From NCBI GenBank assembly GCA_902362365.1, contig CABIVQ010000002.1:62001-126000 (forward strand): a stretch of 64,000 bases of DNA. The letters run 5' to 3'. The notes beneath the pieces were generated by a model, which was not told the DNA's origin, ran no database searches, and saw only the letters and a program-made list of their open reading frames with translations. Below are positions 18,081-28,153 of this stretch, piece after piece. Position numbers and translations under genes: made by a program. The stretch is from Clostridiaceae bacterium. GTDB taxonomy: Bacteria > Bacillota > Clostridia > Peptostreptococcales > Peptostreptococcaceae. Every line of letters begins with the position of its first letter. Positions within the stretch are counted from its first letter, which is position 1.

Positions 18081-18757
18081 TTTATACTTATTAATTCCTT
18101 CAAATCTTCATATTTTTTATCCCCTATTCCATTTACATTTTTAATTTCTTCTATAGATTTAAAGTTTCCATTTTCATCTCTATATCTCACAATCTTATTT
18201 GCAGTAGCTTCTCCGACACCTGGTAAATCTTCTAATTCTTTTATTGTTGCTAAATTTATATTAATCTTATTACTCTCACTTTTACTATTAGCCTCTACGG
18301 TATTATTTATTAATAAACTATCATTTGAAATTTCTTCTCCTATTTTAGGTATTATATAATGCTCCTCATCTTTTATTTTTAAAGCCATATTTACCCTATT
18401 TAAATCAGCATCTTCCGTAACACCACCCAAGAGCTCTATCGCATCAGCTAGTCTTTTGCTATTTTCCAAGGTTACCACACCTGGATTATTAACTTGACCA
18501 CTTATGTATACTGTTATCATTTCTGAATTTATTTCATCATCTAGAGTATCTTTTTTTATATTATTTACTTCCTCATAATTATCATGTGCATCTTCACTAT
18601 TAGCTAATATACTTTCTTTATTATTTACCTCTTCTTTACTTACTACATAAATATCATCTTTAAAATAAAGCTTATCCTTAATAATTATTGTTGTTACACA
18701 AATAAAAGTAATTATTAAAAAGATTATACTTTTTTTATTTTTTTCCACTTTATTCAC
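18077..18757 (-). CDS. comEA: ComEA-like DNA-binding competence protein
   Basis: The 226-residue protein has one N-terminal membrane anchor (SIIFLIITFICVTTIII) and a polar linker. An SLBB-type domain follows at about residues 80-140 (ITVYISGQVNNPGVVTL). The C-terminal helix-hairpin-helix DNA-binding domain is at about 165-226 (ININLATIKELEDLPGVG, then VNGIGDKKYEDLKEL). ComEA captures double-stranded DNA outside the membrane for uptake. The domain order equals that of B. subtilis ComEA. No other com genes adjoin it except the unlinked MBL-fold lipoprotein at 1.8 kb, so its use in transformation is unproven. Confidence 0.9.
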   Translation of the reverse strand: MNKVEKNKKSIIFLIITFICVTTIIIKDKLYFKDDIYVVSKEEVNNKESILANSEDAHDNYEEVNNIKKDTLDDEINSEMITVYISGQVNNPGVVTLENSKRLADAIELLGGVTEDADLNRVNMALKIKDEEHYIIPKIGEEISNDSLLINNTVEANSKSESNKININLATIKELEDLPGVGEATANKIVRYRDENGNFKSIEEIKNVNGIGDKKYEDLKELISIN

Positions 18758-18824
18758 TCCTTTTTTTTATTATTAACTAAAATATGATATACTAAAATAT
18801 AAGTTTAAAATTTGGAGGTTATAG

Positions 18825-20114
18825 ATGAAAAAATTTCTATCTTTATTGGTAACATATATTATAATTTTCTCTACATTTTTAAACTCAGCAAACGCATCAT
18901 ACGCTAGCAGTGATGAACCTTCTATCCCTGCAGAAGCAGCAGTTCTTATGGACTATGAAACTGGAAAGGTTTTATTTAATAAAAACGGAGATAAAAAAGT
19001 TTATCCAGCATCAACAACAAAGGCTTGGACAGCTTACCTAGTTTTAAAATATAAACCTAATTTAAACGAAAAAATACAAATTACTAAAGATCCTAATGTA
19101 GAAGGATCGAGCATGTATTTAAAAGTCGGAGAATCTTTTACAGTAAAAGAATTACTTGAAGGATTATTAGTTCATTCTTCTAATGATGCAGCTGTAGTTT
19201 TAGCAGAGTATGTAAGTGGTTCTATTAAAGAATTCGCTAATTTAATGAACGAGGAAGCAAAATCTATAGGTGCTAAAAACACTCATTTTACTAATCCTCA
19301 TGGTTTACCAGACAAAGAACATATTACAACTGCAAACGATATGGCACTTATGGCTAGAGAGGCTATGAGTAATAATGTCTTTAGAGATATTGTTAAAACT
19401 AAATCAATCTCTTTTCCTGCAACTGAAGCATATCCTTATGAAAGGTATTTTGTAAATACAAATAAGTTTTTAACTTCAAATGAAAAAATAAATTATAACG
19501 GAAAAGATATAGATATAAAATATGATATAGTTGACGGAATAAAAACTGGTTATACTGATGATGCAGGCAGATGTCTTTTATCTAGCGCTGTAAAAAATGG
19601 AAGAAGGCTTATTTCTGCAGTATTCAAATCTACTGGAAATGACCTATACTTAGCTTCTAGAACTTTACTAGATTATGGTTTTAATAACTATCATAATGAA
19701 ACAATAGTAGCAAAGGACAAATATACTGGAAATGAAAGAGTTTTATTATCTAAACAAAAAGAACTTATATATGAACCTGAATTTACTTATAAGGTTTTAT
19801 TAAAAAACGGAACTCCAACAAGTTCTTATAGCGTAAAAACTAAGTTAGACAAGATACACCTTCCTATAAAAAAAGGTGATAAAGTCGGTACTTTAGAAGT
19901 TTATAATTCAAACAAACTTGAAACTAAAATAAACTTAGTTGCTACAAATGACCTTAATAGTATCTTTGGTCCTTTAGTAGAGAATAAAATAATCTCTATG
20001 GTAATTAAGGTTTCTTTAATTACAATTGTATCTATTTTCATAATACTTCTTTATATAAAGAGAAAAAATAAAAAGAAATATAAGAAAAATATTTTCAAAG
20101 GTAAAAGAAGATAA
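18825..20114 (+). CDS. D-alanyl-D-alanine carboxypeptidase (PBP5/DacF type)
   Basis: The 429-residue precursor has a signal peptide ending near NANASYAS. The three penicillin-binding motifs of a class C low-molecular-mass PBP are present: SxxK as STTK (Ser63), SxN as SSN (Ser118) and KTG as KTG (Lys240). A C-terminal beta domain follows, and a membrane segment at about residues 390-415 with a basic tail anchors it. The enzyme trims the terminal D-Ala from peptidoglycan pentapeptides. Clostridia have several such paralogues (DacF, PbpX-like), so I give no symbol. TTGGAGG lies before the ATG and a terminator follows. Confidence 0.93.
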   Translation: MKKFLSLLVTYIIIFSTFLNSANASYASSDEPSIPAEAAVLMDYETGKVLFNKNGDKKVYPASTTKAWTAYLVLKYKPNLNEKIQITKDPNVEGSSMYLKVGESFTVKELLEGLLVHSSNDAAVVLAEYVSGSIKEFANLMNEEAKSIGAKNTHFTNPHGLPDKEHITTANDMALMAREAMSNNVFRDIVKTKSISFPATEAYPYERYFVNTNKFLTSNEKINYNGKDIDIKYDIVDGIKTGYTDDAGRCLLSSAVKNGRRLISAVFKSTGNDLYLASRTLLDYGFNNYHNETIVAKDKYTGNERVLLSKQKELIYEPEFTYKVLLKNGTPTSSYSVKTKLDKIHLPIKKGDKVGTLEVYNSNKLETKINLVATNDLNSIFGPLVENKIISMVIKVSLITIVSIFIILLYIKRKNKKKYKKNIFKGKRR

Positions 20115-20115
20115 A

Positions 20116-20154
20116 AAAAAGACTTTCTCATTAATATTGAGATAAGCCTTTTTA
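20116..20154 (+). terminator. terminator of the carboxypeptidase gene
   Basis: An interrupted stem (AAAG-CTT-CTCA against TGAG-AAG-CTTT) with a short AT loop is followed by a T-run. Confidence 0.65.
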
Positions 20155-20239
20155 TATTTTTGTATCATATGTTACAGAATTTTATTTTTTTATATTGTAT
20201 AATAGTATTTATAACTAAATTAATTTAGGAGGAATACAT

Positions 20240-20485
20240 ATGAGTTGTGGATGTAGCAATATAAATAAAAATGATGGAAAAAATGTAGTTGATTTAATAA
20301 GAAGCAAAGGTAAAGAAAATTTTCCTTTAAGAAATTCTTATGGCATAGAATGTGTCAATTGTAAGGAAACTTTTACCATGAAGACACATGTTGATAAGTG
20401 CCCTACTTGTAATATGGTTTATGGGGTTACTCCATGTAGTTCTCACGACAAAAATAATATAAAAATAGCTGATATAAACTATTAA
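20240..20485 (+). CDS. small Cys-rich (zinc-ribbon-like) protein
   Basis: The 81-residue protein follows a strong AGGAGG. It starts MSCGCSN and contains ECVNCKETF, then DKCPTCNMVYGVTPCSS. The two CxxC pairs 17 residues apart suggest a rubredoxin-like or zinc-ribbon knuckle, with extra Cys at both ends. I do not recognise the family. It stands between two terminators, so it is monocistronic. A metal-binding or nucleic-acid-binding role is only inference. Confidence 0.75.
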   Translation: MSCGCSNINKNDGKNVVDLIRSKGKENFPLRNSYGIECVNCKETFTMKTHVDKCPTCNMVYGVTPCSSHDKNNIKIADINY

Positions 20486-20493
20486 GCCTCAAA

Positions 20494-20548
20494 TATAATC
20501 CCCCCAAATGTAAGTACATTAATACTATCATTTAGGGGGTATTATTTT
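20494..20548. terminator. bidirectional terminator between the Cys-rich gene and the Cof phosphatase
   Basis: CCCCC-AAATG and CATTT-GGGGG arms, extended by ATAAT/ATTAT, close an 18-base loop. T-rich sequence lies on both sides. The C/G block stands out in AT-rich surroundings. Confidence 0.82.
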
Positions 20549-21377
20549 AATCATTTAAAGCTTTTAAGCATGTTAACTCATACAATGCCTTTGCCACTCC
20601 ATCCTCACTATTTGTTGAAGTAATGTAATCTGCCTTTGATTTTACAAACTCATCTGCATTCCCCATAGCAACTCCTATACCTGCAAATTCTAGCATGCTA
20701 ATATCATTATAATTATCTCCAAAAGCTATAATCTCATCTTTATCTATATCTAAATATTCAGCTAATATCTTAACTGCACTGCCCTTATCAGACCCAGTAG
20801 CCATAATTTCTATATTATTAAACCAAGATTTAGTTATTTCTAATCCTTCTATTTTATTCAACTCTTTTGTAATCTCATCTAAAATAGATAAGTTCTCATC
20901 TTCAATTACTATTACCTTTAGTATCTCTTTACTTATTATATGTTCAGTAAGGTCAGATAGCAAAACTAAATCTACTCCACTGCTCATTAGTTTTTTTACC
21001 TTAACAAGATTTTTATTATCTTTATCTATCTTTTTGCACATTAGTAAATCTTCTGAATAGTATTGATAATACACCTTATATTCTTCTAGAACCTTCAGTA
21101 TTTTTAGTGATTTCTCCTTATCTATATGATTTGAATATATTATTTCATTTGTAATAGAATCTTTTATCAATGCACCATTACATGCTATTATCGGCGTTGT
21201 AGAATCTAAAAATCTAATATGTGATTTAGCTGAACTATACATTCTTCCCGTAGCTACAGTAACATTAATACCTTTATCTAACGCTTCTTTTAATACCTTT
21301 TTATTTTCCTCAGTAACTTCATGGTCACTCCCCAATAATGTTCCATCCATATCAGTAACAATTAATTTATAATCCAT
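20547..21377 (-). CDS. Cof-type HAD-superfamily hydrolase
   Basis: HAD phosphatase of about 276 residues with the class IIB cap. Motif I is VTDMDGTLLGSDHEV and motif II is VATGRM. The C-terminal motif is GDNYNDISMLEFAG followed by GVAMGNADEFVKSKADYIT, typical of Cof/YidA sugar-phosphate or pyridoxal-phosphate phosphatases. I choose the second ATG (21377, MDYKLIVTDMDG) because GGAG lies 7 bases before it; the upstream ATG at 21389 has no good ribosome-binding site. Substrate unknown. Single gene with its own terminator. Confidence 0.88.
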   Translation of the reverse strand: MDYKLIVTDMDGTLLGSDHEVTEENKKVLKEALDKGINVTVATGRMYSSAKSHIRFLDSTTPIIACNGALIKDSITNEIIYSNHIDKEKSLKILKVLEEYKVYYQYYSEDLLMCKKIDKDNKNLVKVKKLMSSGVDLVLLSDLTEHIISKEILKVIVIEDENLSILDEITKELNKIEGLEITKSWFNNIEIMATGSDKGSAVKILAEYLDIDKDEIIAFGDNYNDISMLEFAGIGVAMGNADEFVKSKADYITSTNSEDGVAKALYELTCLKALND

Positions 21378-21525
21378 ATCCAACTCCATACTCTAAATTT
21401 ATATTATTCCCTCTTACTCTTTACCTTTATAAATTATATCATATTTTTAATTTATATAGTAATTAGACATCATAAAGCTTATTTTAATTTATATCTATTA
21501 TACAGTTTAATTATATAAAAAATAT

Positions 21526-21578
21526 AAAAAGGTTAACTTGATATCTATTTTGTTAAAGATATCAAGCTAACCTTTTAT
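21526..21578 (-). terminator. terminator of the sdaAB-sdaAA operon
   Basis: A 19-bp near-perfect stem (AAAAGGTTAACTTGATATC / GATATCAAGCTAACCTTTT, one mismatch) with a 12-base loop and a T-run on the minus strand follows sdaAA. Confidence 0.85.
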
Positions 21579-21599
21579 TTTAATATATGTTTATATTTA

Positions 21600-22478
21600 T
21601 TATCCAAATATTTTATCACTTAAAGCACATCCAGTACAAGTTGCAGCAACTCCACCTAAAGCAGTTTCTCTTAACTCTGGTGGTAAATTTTTACCAACTT
21701 TGTACATAGCTTCTACAGTTTCATCAAATGGTATTATATTTAATATTCCAGCTAAGCATAATTCAGCAGATATTAAAGCATTTGCAACACCTATAGCATT
21801 TCTTCCTTGACAAGGAGCTTCAACAAGTCCAGCTATTGGGTCACATACAAGTCCCATTACATTTTGTAAACAGTGAGATGCAGCATGTATAGCTTGTTCT
21901 GGAGTTCCACCCATCATTTCAACTACACCAGCAGCAGCCATTGCAGCAGCAGCTCCAGTTTCAGCTTGACATCCACCTTCTGCACCAGCAACTGTTGCAT
22001 TTCTAGTTATTATTGCACCTATTGCAGAAGCTGCAAATAATGCGTCTAACATTTGCTCATCAGTCATGTCATATTCTTTTCCTATAGTAACTACAGCACC
22101 TGGAAGTATTCCACAAGAGCCTGCTGTTGGAGCTGCAACTATAAGTCCCATAGAAGCATTGACTTCCATAGTTCCCATTGCAGCAACTAACGCTTTATTC
22201 ATTAATGGACCACAAACTGATTTACTATTATTTCTAAATATAGTTAATTTTTTAGCTTCTCCACCTATAAGACCACCAACTGATTTTATATCTTCTTCAA
22301 CAGCTTTTTCAGTTGCCGACTTCATTATATTTAAACTATGTTGCATTTTTGATCTTATTTCTTCTTTAGATAATCCAGAAAGCTCAACTTCTCTTTCTAA
22401 ACATACTTCATGTATTGACATGTTGTATTCGTTACACATTTCTAATAATTCTTTTCCGCTTTTGAAATTATATTTCAT
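21600..22478 (-). CDS. sdaAA: L-serine dehydratase, iron-sulfur-dependent, alpha subunit
   Basis: The 292-residue alpha subunit of the two-subunit Fe-S L-serine deaminase, which converts L-serine to pyruvate and ammonia. Conserved segments include AAPTAGSCGILPGAV, NATVAGAEGGCQAE and NVMGLVCDPIAGLVEAPCQ, and the end has ATCTGCALSD. The Cys residues in SCG, VCDP and CTGC are the expected cluster ligands. It starts 20 bases after sdaAB. Confidence 0.97.
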   Translation of the reverse strand: MKYNFKSGKELLEMCNEYNMSIHEVCLEREVELSGLSKEEIRSKMQHSLNIMKSATEKAVEEDIKSVGGLIGGEAKKLTIFRNNSKSVCGPLMNKALVAAMGTMEVNASMGLIVAAPTAGSCGILPGAVVTIGKEYDMTDEQMLDALFAASAIGAIITRNATVAGAEGGCQAETGAAAAMAAAGVVEMMGGTPEQAIHAASHCLQNVMGLVCDPIAGLVEAPCQGRNAIGVANALISAELCLAGILNIIPFDETVEAMYKVGKNLPPELRETALGGVAATCTGCALSDKIFG

Positions 22479-22498
22479 TGTCTCTCTCTCCTTACTGT

Positions 22499-23173
22499 CT
22501 AGAATTTATCTAAAACTACAGCTTTAGCTACAACTTCAAATTTGCTTATTTGATCTAATATTTCTTTTTCTAATGGTTCTTCTGTCTCTATAGTTACAAA
22601 TGTATACTCAGATCCTGCTATTCTGTTAGTAGACATTGTAGATATATTTTTATTATTATGAGCAAGAAGTCCTGTTACAAAAGATACAGCACCTGTTATA
22701 TCTTTTATCTCTAATATTACAGCTGGCTTAGAACCATTGAAATCTAAAGTTAAGCCATCCATTTCTGTAAGTTTTATATTACCTCCACCGATAGAAGCAC
22801 CTTTTACTATACTTATAGTTCCATCTTCTAAAATCATTTCCATCTTAACAGTATTAGGATGTTCATTTTCTCCTAAATCAGTTTTTATAAATTCAAACTT
22901 AACACCCATTTCTCTTGCTATGTCAAAAGAGTTTCTTATTCTAGCATCTTCTGGATCAAATCCTAATATTCCTCCAACTAATGCTTTGTCAGTTCCATGA
23001 CCTTTGTATGTTTCTGCAAATGAACCATGTAGATAGAATTTTACTTCTTTTACAGGTTTTCCTGCTATTTTAGAAGCAGTTTTCCCAAGTCTTGCAGCTC
23101 CTGCAGTATGGGAACTAGATGGACCTATCATATTTGGTCCTACAACGTCAAATACACTATAATCTTTAGCCAT
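22499..23173 (-). CDS. sdaAB: L-serine dehydratase, iron-sulfur-dependent, beta subunit
   Basis: The 224-residue beta subunit begins with YSVFDVVGPNMIGPSSSHTAGA, the family signature, and has YLHGSFAETYKGHGTDKALVGG. The C-terminal third looks like an ACT regulatory domain (AVILEIKDITGAVSFVTGLL). It pairs with sdaAA downstream. GAGAGAGG lies before the ATG. The gene is first in the operon; about 400 AT-rich bases lie upstream. Confidence 0.96.
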   Translation of the reverse strand: MAKDYSVFDVVGPNMIGPSSSHTAGAARLGKTASKIAGKPVKEVKFYLHGSFAETYKGHGTDKALVGGILGFDPEDARIRNSFDIAREMGVKFEFIKTDLGENEHPNTVKMEMILEDGTISIVKGASIGGGNIKLTEMDGLTLDFNGSKPAVILEIKDITGAVSFVTGLLAHNNKNISTMSTNRIAGSEYTFVTIETEEPLEKEILDQISKFEVVAKAVVLDKF

Positions 23174-23522
23174 TGATTTACCTCTCTCTTCTTAAATGTC
23201 AAATTAGGTTAACTGTGAAACCATTTTCTTAAATAGAAACATTATTAATCTGATTTTAACTTTCAAAATATTAATAACTTTATAAGTCATAAAATTTTAT
23301 TTAATAATATTAACTATATATTTTAATATTAATTTATATTAATATTATTTATTTAAAAAAAACATATATACTTTTTTTCAAGTTTTTTTATTATTATATT
23401 TATATTATATATAAAATCTTATTTTTATGGAATATCTTTTTTCTTATTTTCTTATTTTATAACTATTTTTTTGTATATAGATACTATTTTTACTTTTTAT
23501 AAATAATATTTTAATCTAAAGT
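23174..23522. other. AT-rich intergenic region upstream of sdaAB
   Basis: About 350 bases of very AT-rich sequence without a credible gene on either strand. It must hold the sdaAB promoter, but the best match (TTGAAA, 16 bases, TAATGT near 23240-23270, minus strand) is weak. No tRNA or riboswitch-like structure is seen. Confidence 0.5.
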
Positions 23523-23548
23523 AAAAACGACCAGCTATTACTGGTCAT
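23523..23548 (-). terminator. terminator of the tdcB-ridA unit
   Basis: GACCAG-CTATTA-CTGGTC hairpin followed on the minus strand by GTTTTTAC, about 25 bases after the ridA stop. Confidence 0.75.
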
Positions 23549-23573
23549 TTTATATGTCAGTTGAATTTTATAA

Positions 23574-23954
23574 TTATAATACAGCTATAACTTCTATTTC
23601 AACTTTAACGTCTTTTGGTAATCTAGCAACTTCTACACAAGCTCTAGCAGGTTTGTTTTCACCAAAGAATTCAGCGTAAACTTCATTTATTTGAGCAAAC
23701 TCATTCATATCTTTTATGAATACTGTAGACTTTACTACATCTGAGAAATCTGCTCCAGCTTCTTTTAATATAGCTTGTACATTTTTTAAAGATTGAGTTG
23801 CTTGAGCTTTAACATCTCCTTCAACTATTTCCATAGTTTCTGGTACAAATGGAACTTGTCCAGATACAAATAATAAATTTCCAGCTTTTATTGCTTGAGA
23901 GTATGGTCCTATAGCTGCTGGAGCATTGTCAGTATGAATTACTTGATGTTTCAT
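23574..23954 (-). CDS. ridA: RidA family reactive intermediate deaminase
   Basis: The 126-residue protein has the YjgF/YER057c/UK114 signatures: [17 protein letters not shown] near the start, FVSGQVPF, and [20 protein letters not shown] with the substrate-binding Arg near the end. RidA hydrolyses the enamine and imine products (2-aminoacrylate, 2-aminocrotonate) released by PLP serine and threonine dehydratases. It follows the threonine dehydratase gene at about 85 bases on the same strand, which fits that role. AGGAGG is upstream. Confidence 0.95.
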   Translation of the reverse strand: MKHQVIHTDNAPAAIGPYSQAIKAGNLLFVSGQVPFVPETMEIVEGDVKAQATQSLKNVQAILKEAGADFSDVVKSTVFIKDMNEFAQINEVYAEFFGENKPARACVEVARLPKDVKVEIEVIAVL

Positions 23955-24040
23955 TTTTCATTCCTCCTAAAAATTATATATGTTATACAACATTTGCTTC
24001 TATATTATACTATATCTTAAATAATCTTGTTATACATATT

Positions 24041-25258
24041 TTATAAATCTTTTATTTCAAATCCGGCAGCTTCTATATCAGATTTTATTTTTTGTATATG
24101 TTCATTGTCAAATGTTTCTAATACAAACTCTGCATTTTGCTTTCCTATATAAGCTCCTGATGATAATCTAGATTGATTTGCATTTAATATATTTGCATTA
24201 TTTTCGCTTATTATTTTAGTTAACTCAGAGAATCCACCTGGCTTATCAATCATAGTTACGCTAAATGAATATCTTCTTCCTTCTTTAGCAAGGCCACTTC
24301 CTATTATTCTATATAAATTGTTAACATCTACATTTCCACCAGATATTATACATACAACGTTTTCATTTTCCTTTGGAGCATATTTACCGCTTAATAATGC
24401 AGCAGTTGTTACAGCTCCTGAACCTTCAGCTACAACCTTTAAATTTTCCATTAAATAAACTATACCTTGAGCTATTTCTTCTTCTTCTACTAAAACTACT
24501 TCATCTACTAATTCTTTTATTATTTCAAAAGTCATATCTCCAGGAGTTTTAACAGCTATACCGTCTGCTATTGTAGTAGATTTAAATGCACTACTAACTT
24601 GTCCATTTTTCATAGATTCATGCATAGAAGGTATATTTGCAGTTTGTACACCTATAACTTTAACATTTGGATTTAATGCTTTTGCCGCTACTGCAACACC
24701 AGCAATTAATCCTCCACCACCAATTGGGCATAAGATTGTATCTACTTTATCATTTAATTGTTCAAATATTTCTAATCCTATAGTTCCTTGTCCTGCTATA
24801 ACATGCTTATCATTGAATGGATGTAAGAATGTTGCTCCTGTTTCTTTTTGTATTTCAACAGCTTTTGCATAAGCATCATCATATACTAAACCATTTAAAA
24901 CCACTTCTGCTCCATAACCTTTTGTCGCAGAAACCTTTAATAATGGTGCTGTTGCTGGCATTACTATTGTAGATTTTATTCCACTCATTTTTGCTCCTAA
25001 AGCAACACCTTGAGCATGGTTACCTGCACTCGACGCTATGACACCGTTTGCCTTTTCTTTATCAGTTAAATTAGCAATTTTATTGCAAGCCCCTCTTACT
25101 TTAAAAGACCCTGTTCTTTGCAGATTTTCACATTTATAAAAAACGTTTGCCTTAGTCTTATTACTAAGACTAGCACACTCTAACATATCAGTTTTCTTTA
25201 CTATATCTTTTATAGTTTCTTTTGCTTCTTTTATATCTTGTAATGTAACTTGTAACAT
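24041..25258 (-). CDS. threonine ammonia-lyase (PLP, with C-terminal ACT-like domain)
   Basis: About 405 residues. The PLP fold type II core has the PLP lysine in RTGSFKVRGACNK and the phosphate loop GGGGLIAG; NHAQGVA and SGGNVD also match. A C-terminal ACT-like region begins near RRYSFSVTMIDKPGG. The length (about 400, not 500) fits the TdcB/short IlvA class of catabolic or allosteric threonine dehydratases, which give 2-oxobutyrate. I start at the ATG at 25258 (MLQVTLQDI) because GTAGGGGG precedes it at 7 bases; an upstream in-frame start at 25297 lacks one. It leads the ridA gene. Confidence 0.93.
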   Translation of the reverse strand: MLQVTLQDIKEAKETIKDIVKKTDMLECASLSNKTKANVFYKCENLQRTGSFKVRGACNKIANLTDKEKANGVIASSAGNHAQGVALGAKMSGIKSTIVMPATAPLLKVSATKGYGAEVVLNGLVYDDAYAKAVEIQKETGATFLHPFNDKHVIAGQGTIGLEIFEQLNDKVDTILCPIGGGGLIAGVAVAAKALNPNVKVIGVQTANIPSMHESMKNGQVSSAFKSTTIADGIAVKTPGDMTFEIIKELVDEVVLVEEEEIAQGIVYLMENLKVVAEGSGAVTTAALLSGKYAPKENENVVCIISGGNVDVNNLYRIIGSGLAKEGRRYSFSVTMIDKPGGFSELTKIISENNANILNANQSRLSSGAYIGKQNAEFVLETFDNEHIQKIKSDIEAAGFEIKDL

Positions 25259-25335
25259 AATATTACCCCCTACAATTTTATTGAATTTTATCGACATTTT
25301 TTAACATTTTTTCCTGTTATTTTTTCTACAAACTA

Positions 25336-25365
25336 ATTATATTATTAACTATTCGGATTCGTCAA
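25336..25365 (-). promoter_or_regulatory. promoter of the threonine dehydratase-ridA unit
   Basis: Minus strand TTGACG (25360-25365) and TATAAT (25336-25341) with an 18-base spacer, about 75 bases before the chosen start. Confidence 0.6.
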
Positions 25366-25398
25366 CATTTTTTTGAAATTGTTTTCTTATTAAACAAT

Positions 25399-25433
25399 AA
25401 AAGACTACTCAACACTTGTTAAGTAGCCTTTTT
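25399..25433 (-). terminator. terminator of the mglBAC operon
   Basis: Stem with AAAG-CTACT-AACA against TGTT-AGTAG-CTTT (single mismatches between blocks), then T-rich sequence, about 40 bases after the permease stop. Confidence 0.7.
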
Positions 25434-25471
25434 CAAGCAAACTAAAATAAATTTTATATTTGAATTTTAAT

Positions 25472-26506
25472 TTATTTTTTCTTCATATATTTTCTTGTAT
25501 CAAGAGCAACAGCTGCAATTATAATAATACCTTTTATTATAAATTGTAGATATGTACTAACTCCAATAAATGAAAGTCCGTAGTTTAAAACTTGGAATAT
25601 TAAAACCCCTGTTATTATACCACCTATACTACCTACCCCTCCAGCAAATGATACTCCTCCAACAACGCATGCTGCAATGGCATCCATCTCATACATAAAT
25701 CCTGTATTGTTAGTAGCACTACCTACTCTAGCTGCTTCTAAAGATCCTGCTAATCCATACAAAAGACCTGCCATAACATATATTATTATTAAATTCCTAG
25801 CAACATTAACACCGGATACTTCTGCAGCTTCTGGGTTTCCTCCTATAGCAAACATATTTTTACCAAGCTTAGTTTTATTCCATATAAACCACATTATAAT
25901 ACAAGCTATAGCCGCATAAATTATTAAATATGGTAATCTAAAATCACCTATTTGTATACCACCTACTGCAAGCTGTTTAAACCCTTTATCTAAACCAGCT
26001 ATAGGCTGAGCTCCATATGGAGGTCTATCAAAATATAAACTAGTTATACCATATGCCAAAAGCATTGTACCCATAGTAGCTATAAACGGTGGTGTTTTTA
26101 ATTTTGCAACTGCAAAACCATTTATCGCACCCATAAATCCGCATATAATCATTGCTAACAATATTGGAATAACTACAGGCAATTGTTGTAAGTCTGGATA
26201 CATACGATAAGCATAATCAGTTGCTTGTAATAATGATGCAGATATTACTGCTGCCAGACCAATTATACGGCCAGCAGAAAGGTCTGTACCTTGAGTTACT
26301 ATTATTCCACCAACACCTAATGCAATAATCATACGAGTAGAACACTGTGCTAATATATTTGTTAAATTTTTTATAGAAAGAAAACTAGGCTCTATAGCAA
26401 TTATTCCTATAAGCAAAAATACTAATACTATTTGTATTGCGTTGTTTGCTGCCCATTCTTTAAAGTTAAAACTTGATTTTTCATTAACTAGTGACTTTGT
26501 ATTCAT
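25472..26506 (-). CDS. mglC: galactose/methyl-galactoside ABC transporter permease
   Basis: The 344-residue BPD_transp_2 permease has about eight to ten membrane segments and the family pattern [20 protein letters not shown] and [20 protein letters not shown]. The cytoplasmic coupling region is [14 protein letters not shown]. It overlaps mglA by 23 bases and ends the operon. The sugar (galactose) is inferred from the binding protein. Confidence 0.92.
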   Translation of the reverse strand: MNTKSLVNEKSSFNFKEWAANNAIQIVLVFLLIGIIAIEPSFLSIKNLTNILAQCSTRMIIALGVGGIIVTQGTDLSAGRIIGLAAVISASLLQATDYAYRMYPDLQQLPVVIPILLAMIICGFMGAINGFAVAKLKTPPFIATMGTMLLAYGITSLYFDRPPYGAQPIAGLDKGFKQLAVGGIQIGDFRLPYLIIYAAIACIIMWFIWNKTKLGKNMFAIGGNPEAAEVSGVNVARNLIIIYVMAGLLYGLAGSLEAARVGSATNNTGFMYEMDAIAACVVGGVSFAGGVGSIGGIITGVLIFQVLNYGLSFIGVSTYLQFIIKGIIIIAAVALDTRKYMKKK

Positions 26507-28025
26507 GGCTATCCCCCTCTATAAACTTCGCTGATAATTTCATTATCTCTTCTTGCGTAGTATTTTTTGAATCAACTATTCCAGCAACTTTACCGTTGCT
26601 CATAACTAATATTCTATCTGTTACTCCTATAAGCTCTGGCATTTCCGAAGAAATCATTATAATTCCTTTTTCCTTACTTGCCAAATCATTTATAAGCTGA
26701 TATATTTCATATTTAGCACCTACATCTATACCTCTTGTAGGCTCATCTAACATAAGTATTTCTGGATTAGTCAATAACCATCTTCCTATTATTACCTTTT
26801 GTTGATTTCCTCCTGATAAACTACCTATATTAGTTTTTTCAGAAGGTGTTTTTACATTCATAGAATCTATAACCCATTTTGTATCTTTTGACATTTTCTT
26901 ATCAGATAAGAAACATCCATTAACCTTATATGCTTCTATATTCGAAATAACTGAATTGAAATTTATACTTAGCTGTGGGAATATACCTGTACTTCGTCTT
27001 TCTTCTGTAACTAAGGCAAATCCATTTTCCATAGCACTTCTAGGGTGTTTATTTTCTACTTCTTTTCCGTGAAGTTTAATTGTCCCCTTATCAATTTTCC
27101 TCATTCCAAATAGGGCTTCTACAATCTCTGTTCTCTTTGAACCAACTAATCCTGCAATTCCAAGAATTTCTCCTTTTCTTAGTTTAAAACTAACATCTTT
27201 TAGCCCAAATTTTTTATTTTCTGTTAATCCTTCTACTTCTAGTATGACTTTTCCCGGGTGATTTCGTTTTGGTGGGAATCTATTTGACATGTCTCTACCA
27301 ACCATCATGCTTATGATTATATCTGTAGTTAATTCTGATGCATGTTTTGTACCTATTAGCTGACCATCTCTCATTACTGTAACTTCATCAGATATTTTAA
27401 GTATTTCTTCCATTTTATGTGATATGTATATAATTGCAACATTATCTTTTTTCAATTTTTCTATAATTCTAAATAGATGTTCAACTTCTTTTTCAGTAAG
27501 TGAAGATGTTGGTTCATCCATCACTATAACCTTAGAACTATAAGAAACAGCTTTTGCTATTTCTATCATTTGCATTTGTGATACAGATAAGTTTCCAACT
27601 TTTTCTCTAGGGTCTACATCTATATCTAAATCCTTAAAAATTTTAATAGTATCATTGTACATTTTATTTTCATCTATAAATAACCCTTTTTTAGGATATC
27701 TTCCAAGCCATATATTATCTAATATGTTTCTTTGTCTAACTTGATTTAATTCTTGATGCACCATCGATACTCCATTATCAAGTGCTTGCCTAGTATTTTG
27801 AAATTCTATTTCATTTCCTTCTAAAAATATCTTTCCTGAATTCTTTTTATAAATACCAAATAGGCATTTCATCAATGTAGACTTACCAGCCCCATTTTCC
27901 CCCATAAGCGCATGTACAGTTCCTGGTCTAACATTTAGACTTACTTTATCTAAAGCTTTTACACCTGGAAATTCTTTAGTTATATCCATCATTTGTAGTA
28001 TAAATTCGTTATTTACTTTCTCCAA
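26484..28025 (-). CDS. mglA: galactose/methyl-galactoside ABC transporter ATP-binding protein
   Basis: The 513-residue protein contains two ABC ATPase domains in tandem. The first has [13 protein letters not shown], signature [13 protein letters not shown] and [14 protein letters not shown] Walker B. The second is degenerate at Walker A (GLVGSKRTE), which is normal for carbohydrate CUT2 ATPases, with [10 protein letters not shown] and [13 protein letters not shown]. It drives import of the sugar bound by MglB. It lies between mglB and mglC. Confidence 0.95.
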   Translation of the reverse strand: MEKVNNEFILQMMDITKEFPGVKALDKVSLNVRPGTVHALMGENGAGKSTLMKCLFGIYKKNSGKIFLEGNEIEFQNTRQALDNGVSMVHQELNQVRQRNILDNIWLGRYPKKGLFIDENKMYNDTIKIFKDLDIDVDPREKVGNLSVSQMQMIEIAKAVSYSSKVIVMDEPTSSLTEKEVEHLFRIIEKLKKDNVAIIYISHKMEEILKISDEVTVMRDGQLIGTKHASELTTDIIISMMVGRDMSNRFPPKRNHPGKVILEVEGLTENKKFGLKDVSFKLRKGEILGIAGLVGSKRTEIVEALFGMRKIDKGTIKLHGKEVENKHPRSAMENGFALVTEERRSTGIFPQLSINFNSVISNIEAYKVNGCFLSDKKMSKDTKWVIDSMNVKTPSEKTNIGSLSGGNQQKVIIGRWLLTNPEILMLDEPTRGIDVGAKYEIYQLINDLASKEKGIIMISSEMPELIGVTDRILVMSNGKVAGIVDSKNTTQEEIMKLSAKFIEGDSHEYKVTS

Positions 28026-28153
28026 AAGTTGATCCCCCCCTTTAGACGTTCTTCAATTTATCATCTTAATTTAATACCTAAGAAACAACAATTTAAATCC
28101 ATGTTGTTCCTTAGGTATAAATAAACCTGTATTCTAAATAGTTTATGTATTTA

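Noticed and set aside
23200..23220. TTGACA near the sdaAB start as a promoter
   Set aside because: A -10 at normal distance would fall on the Shine-Dalgarno and start codon.
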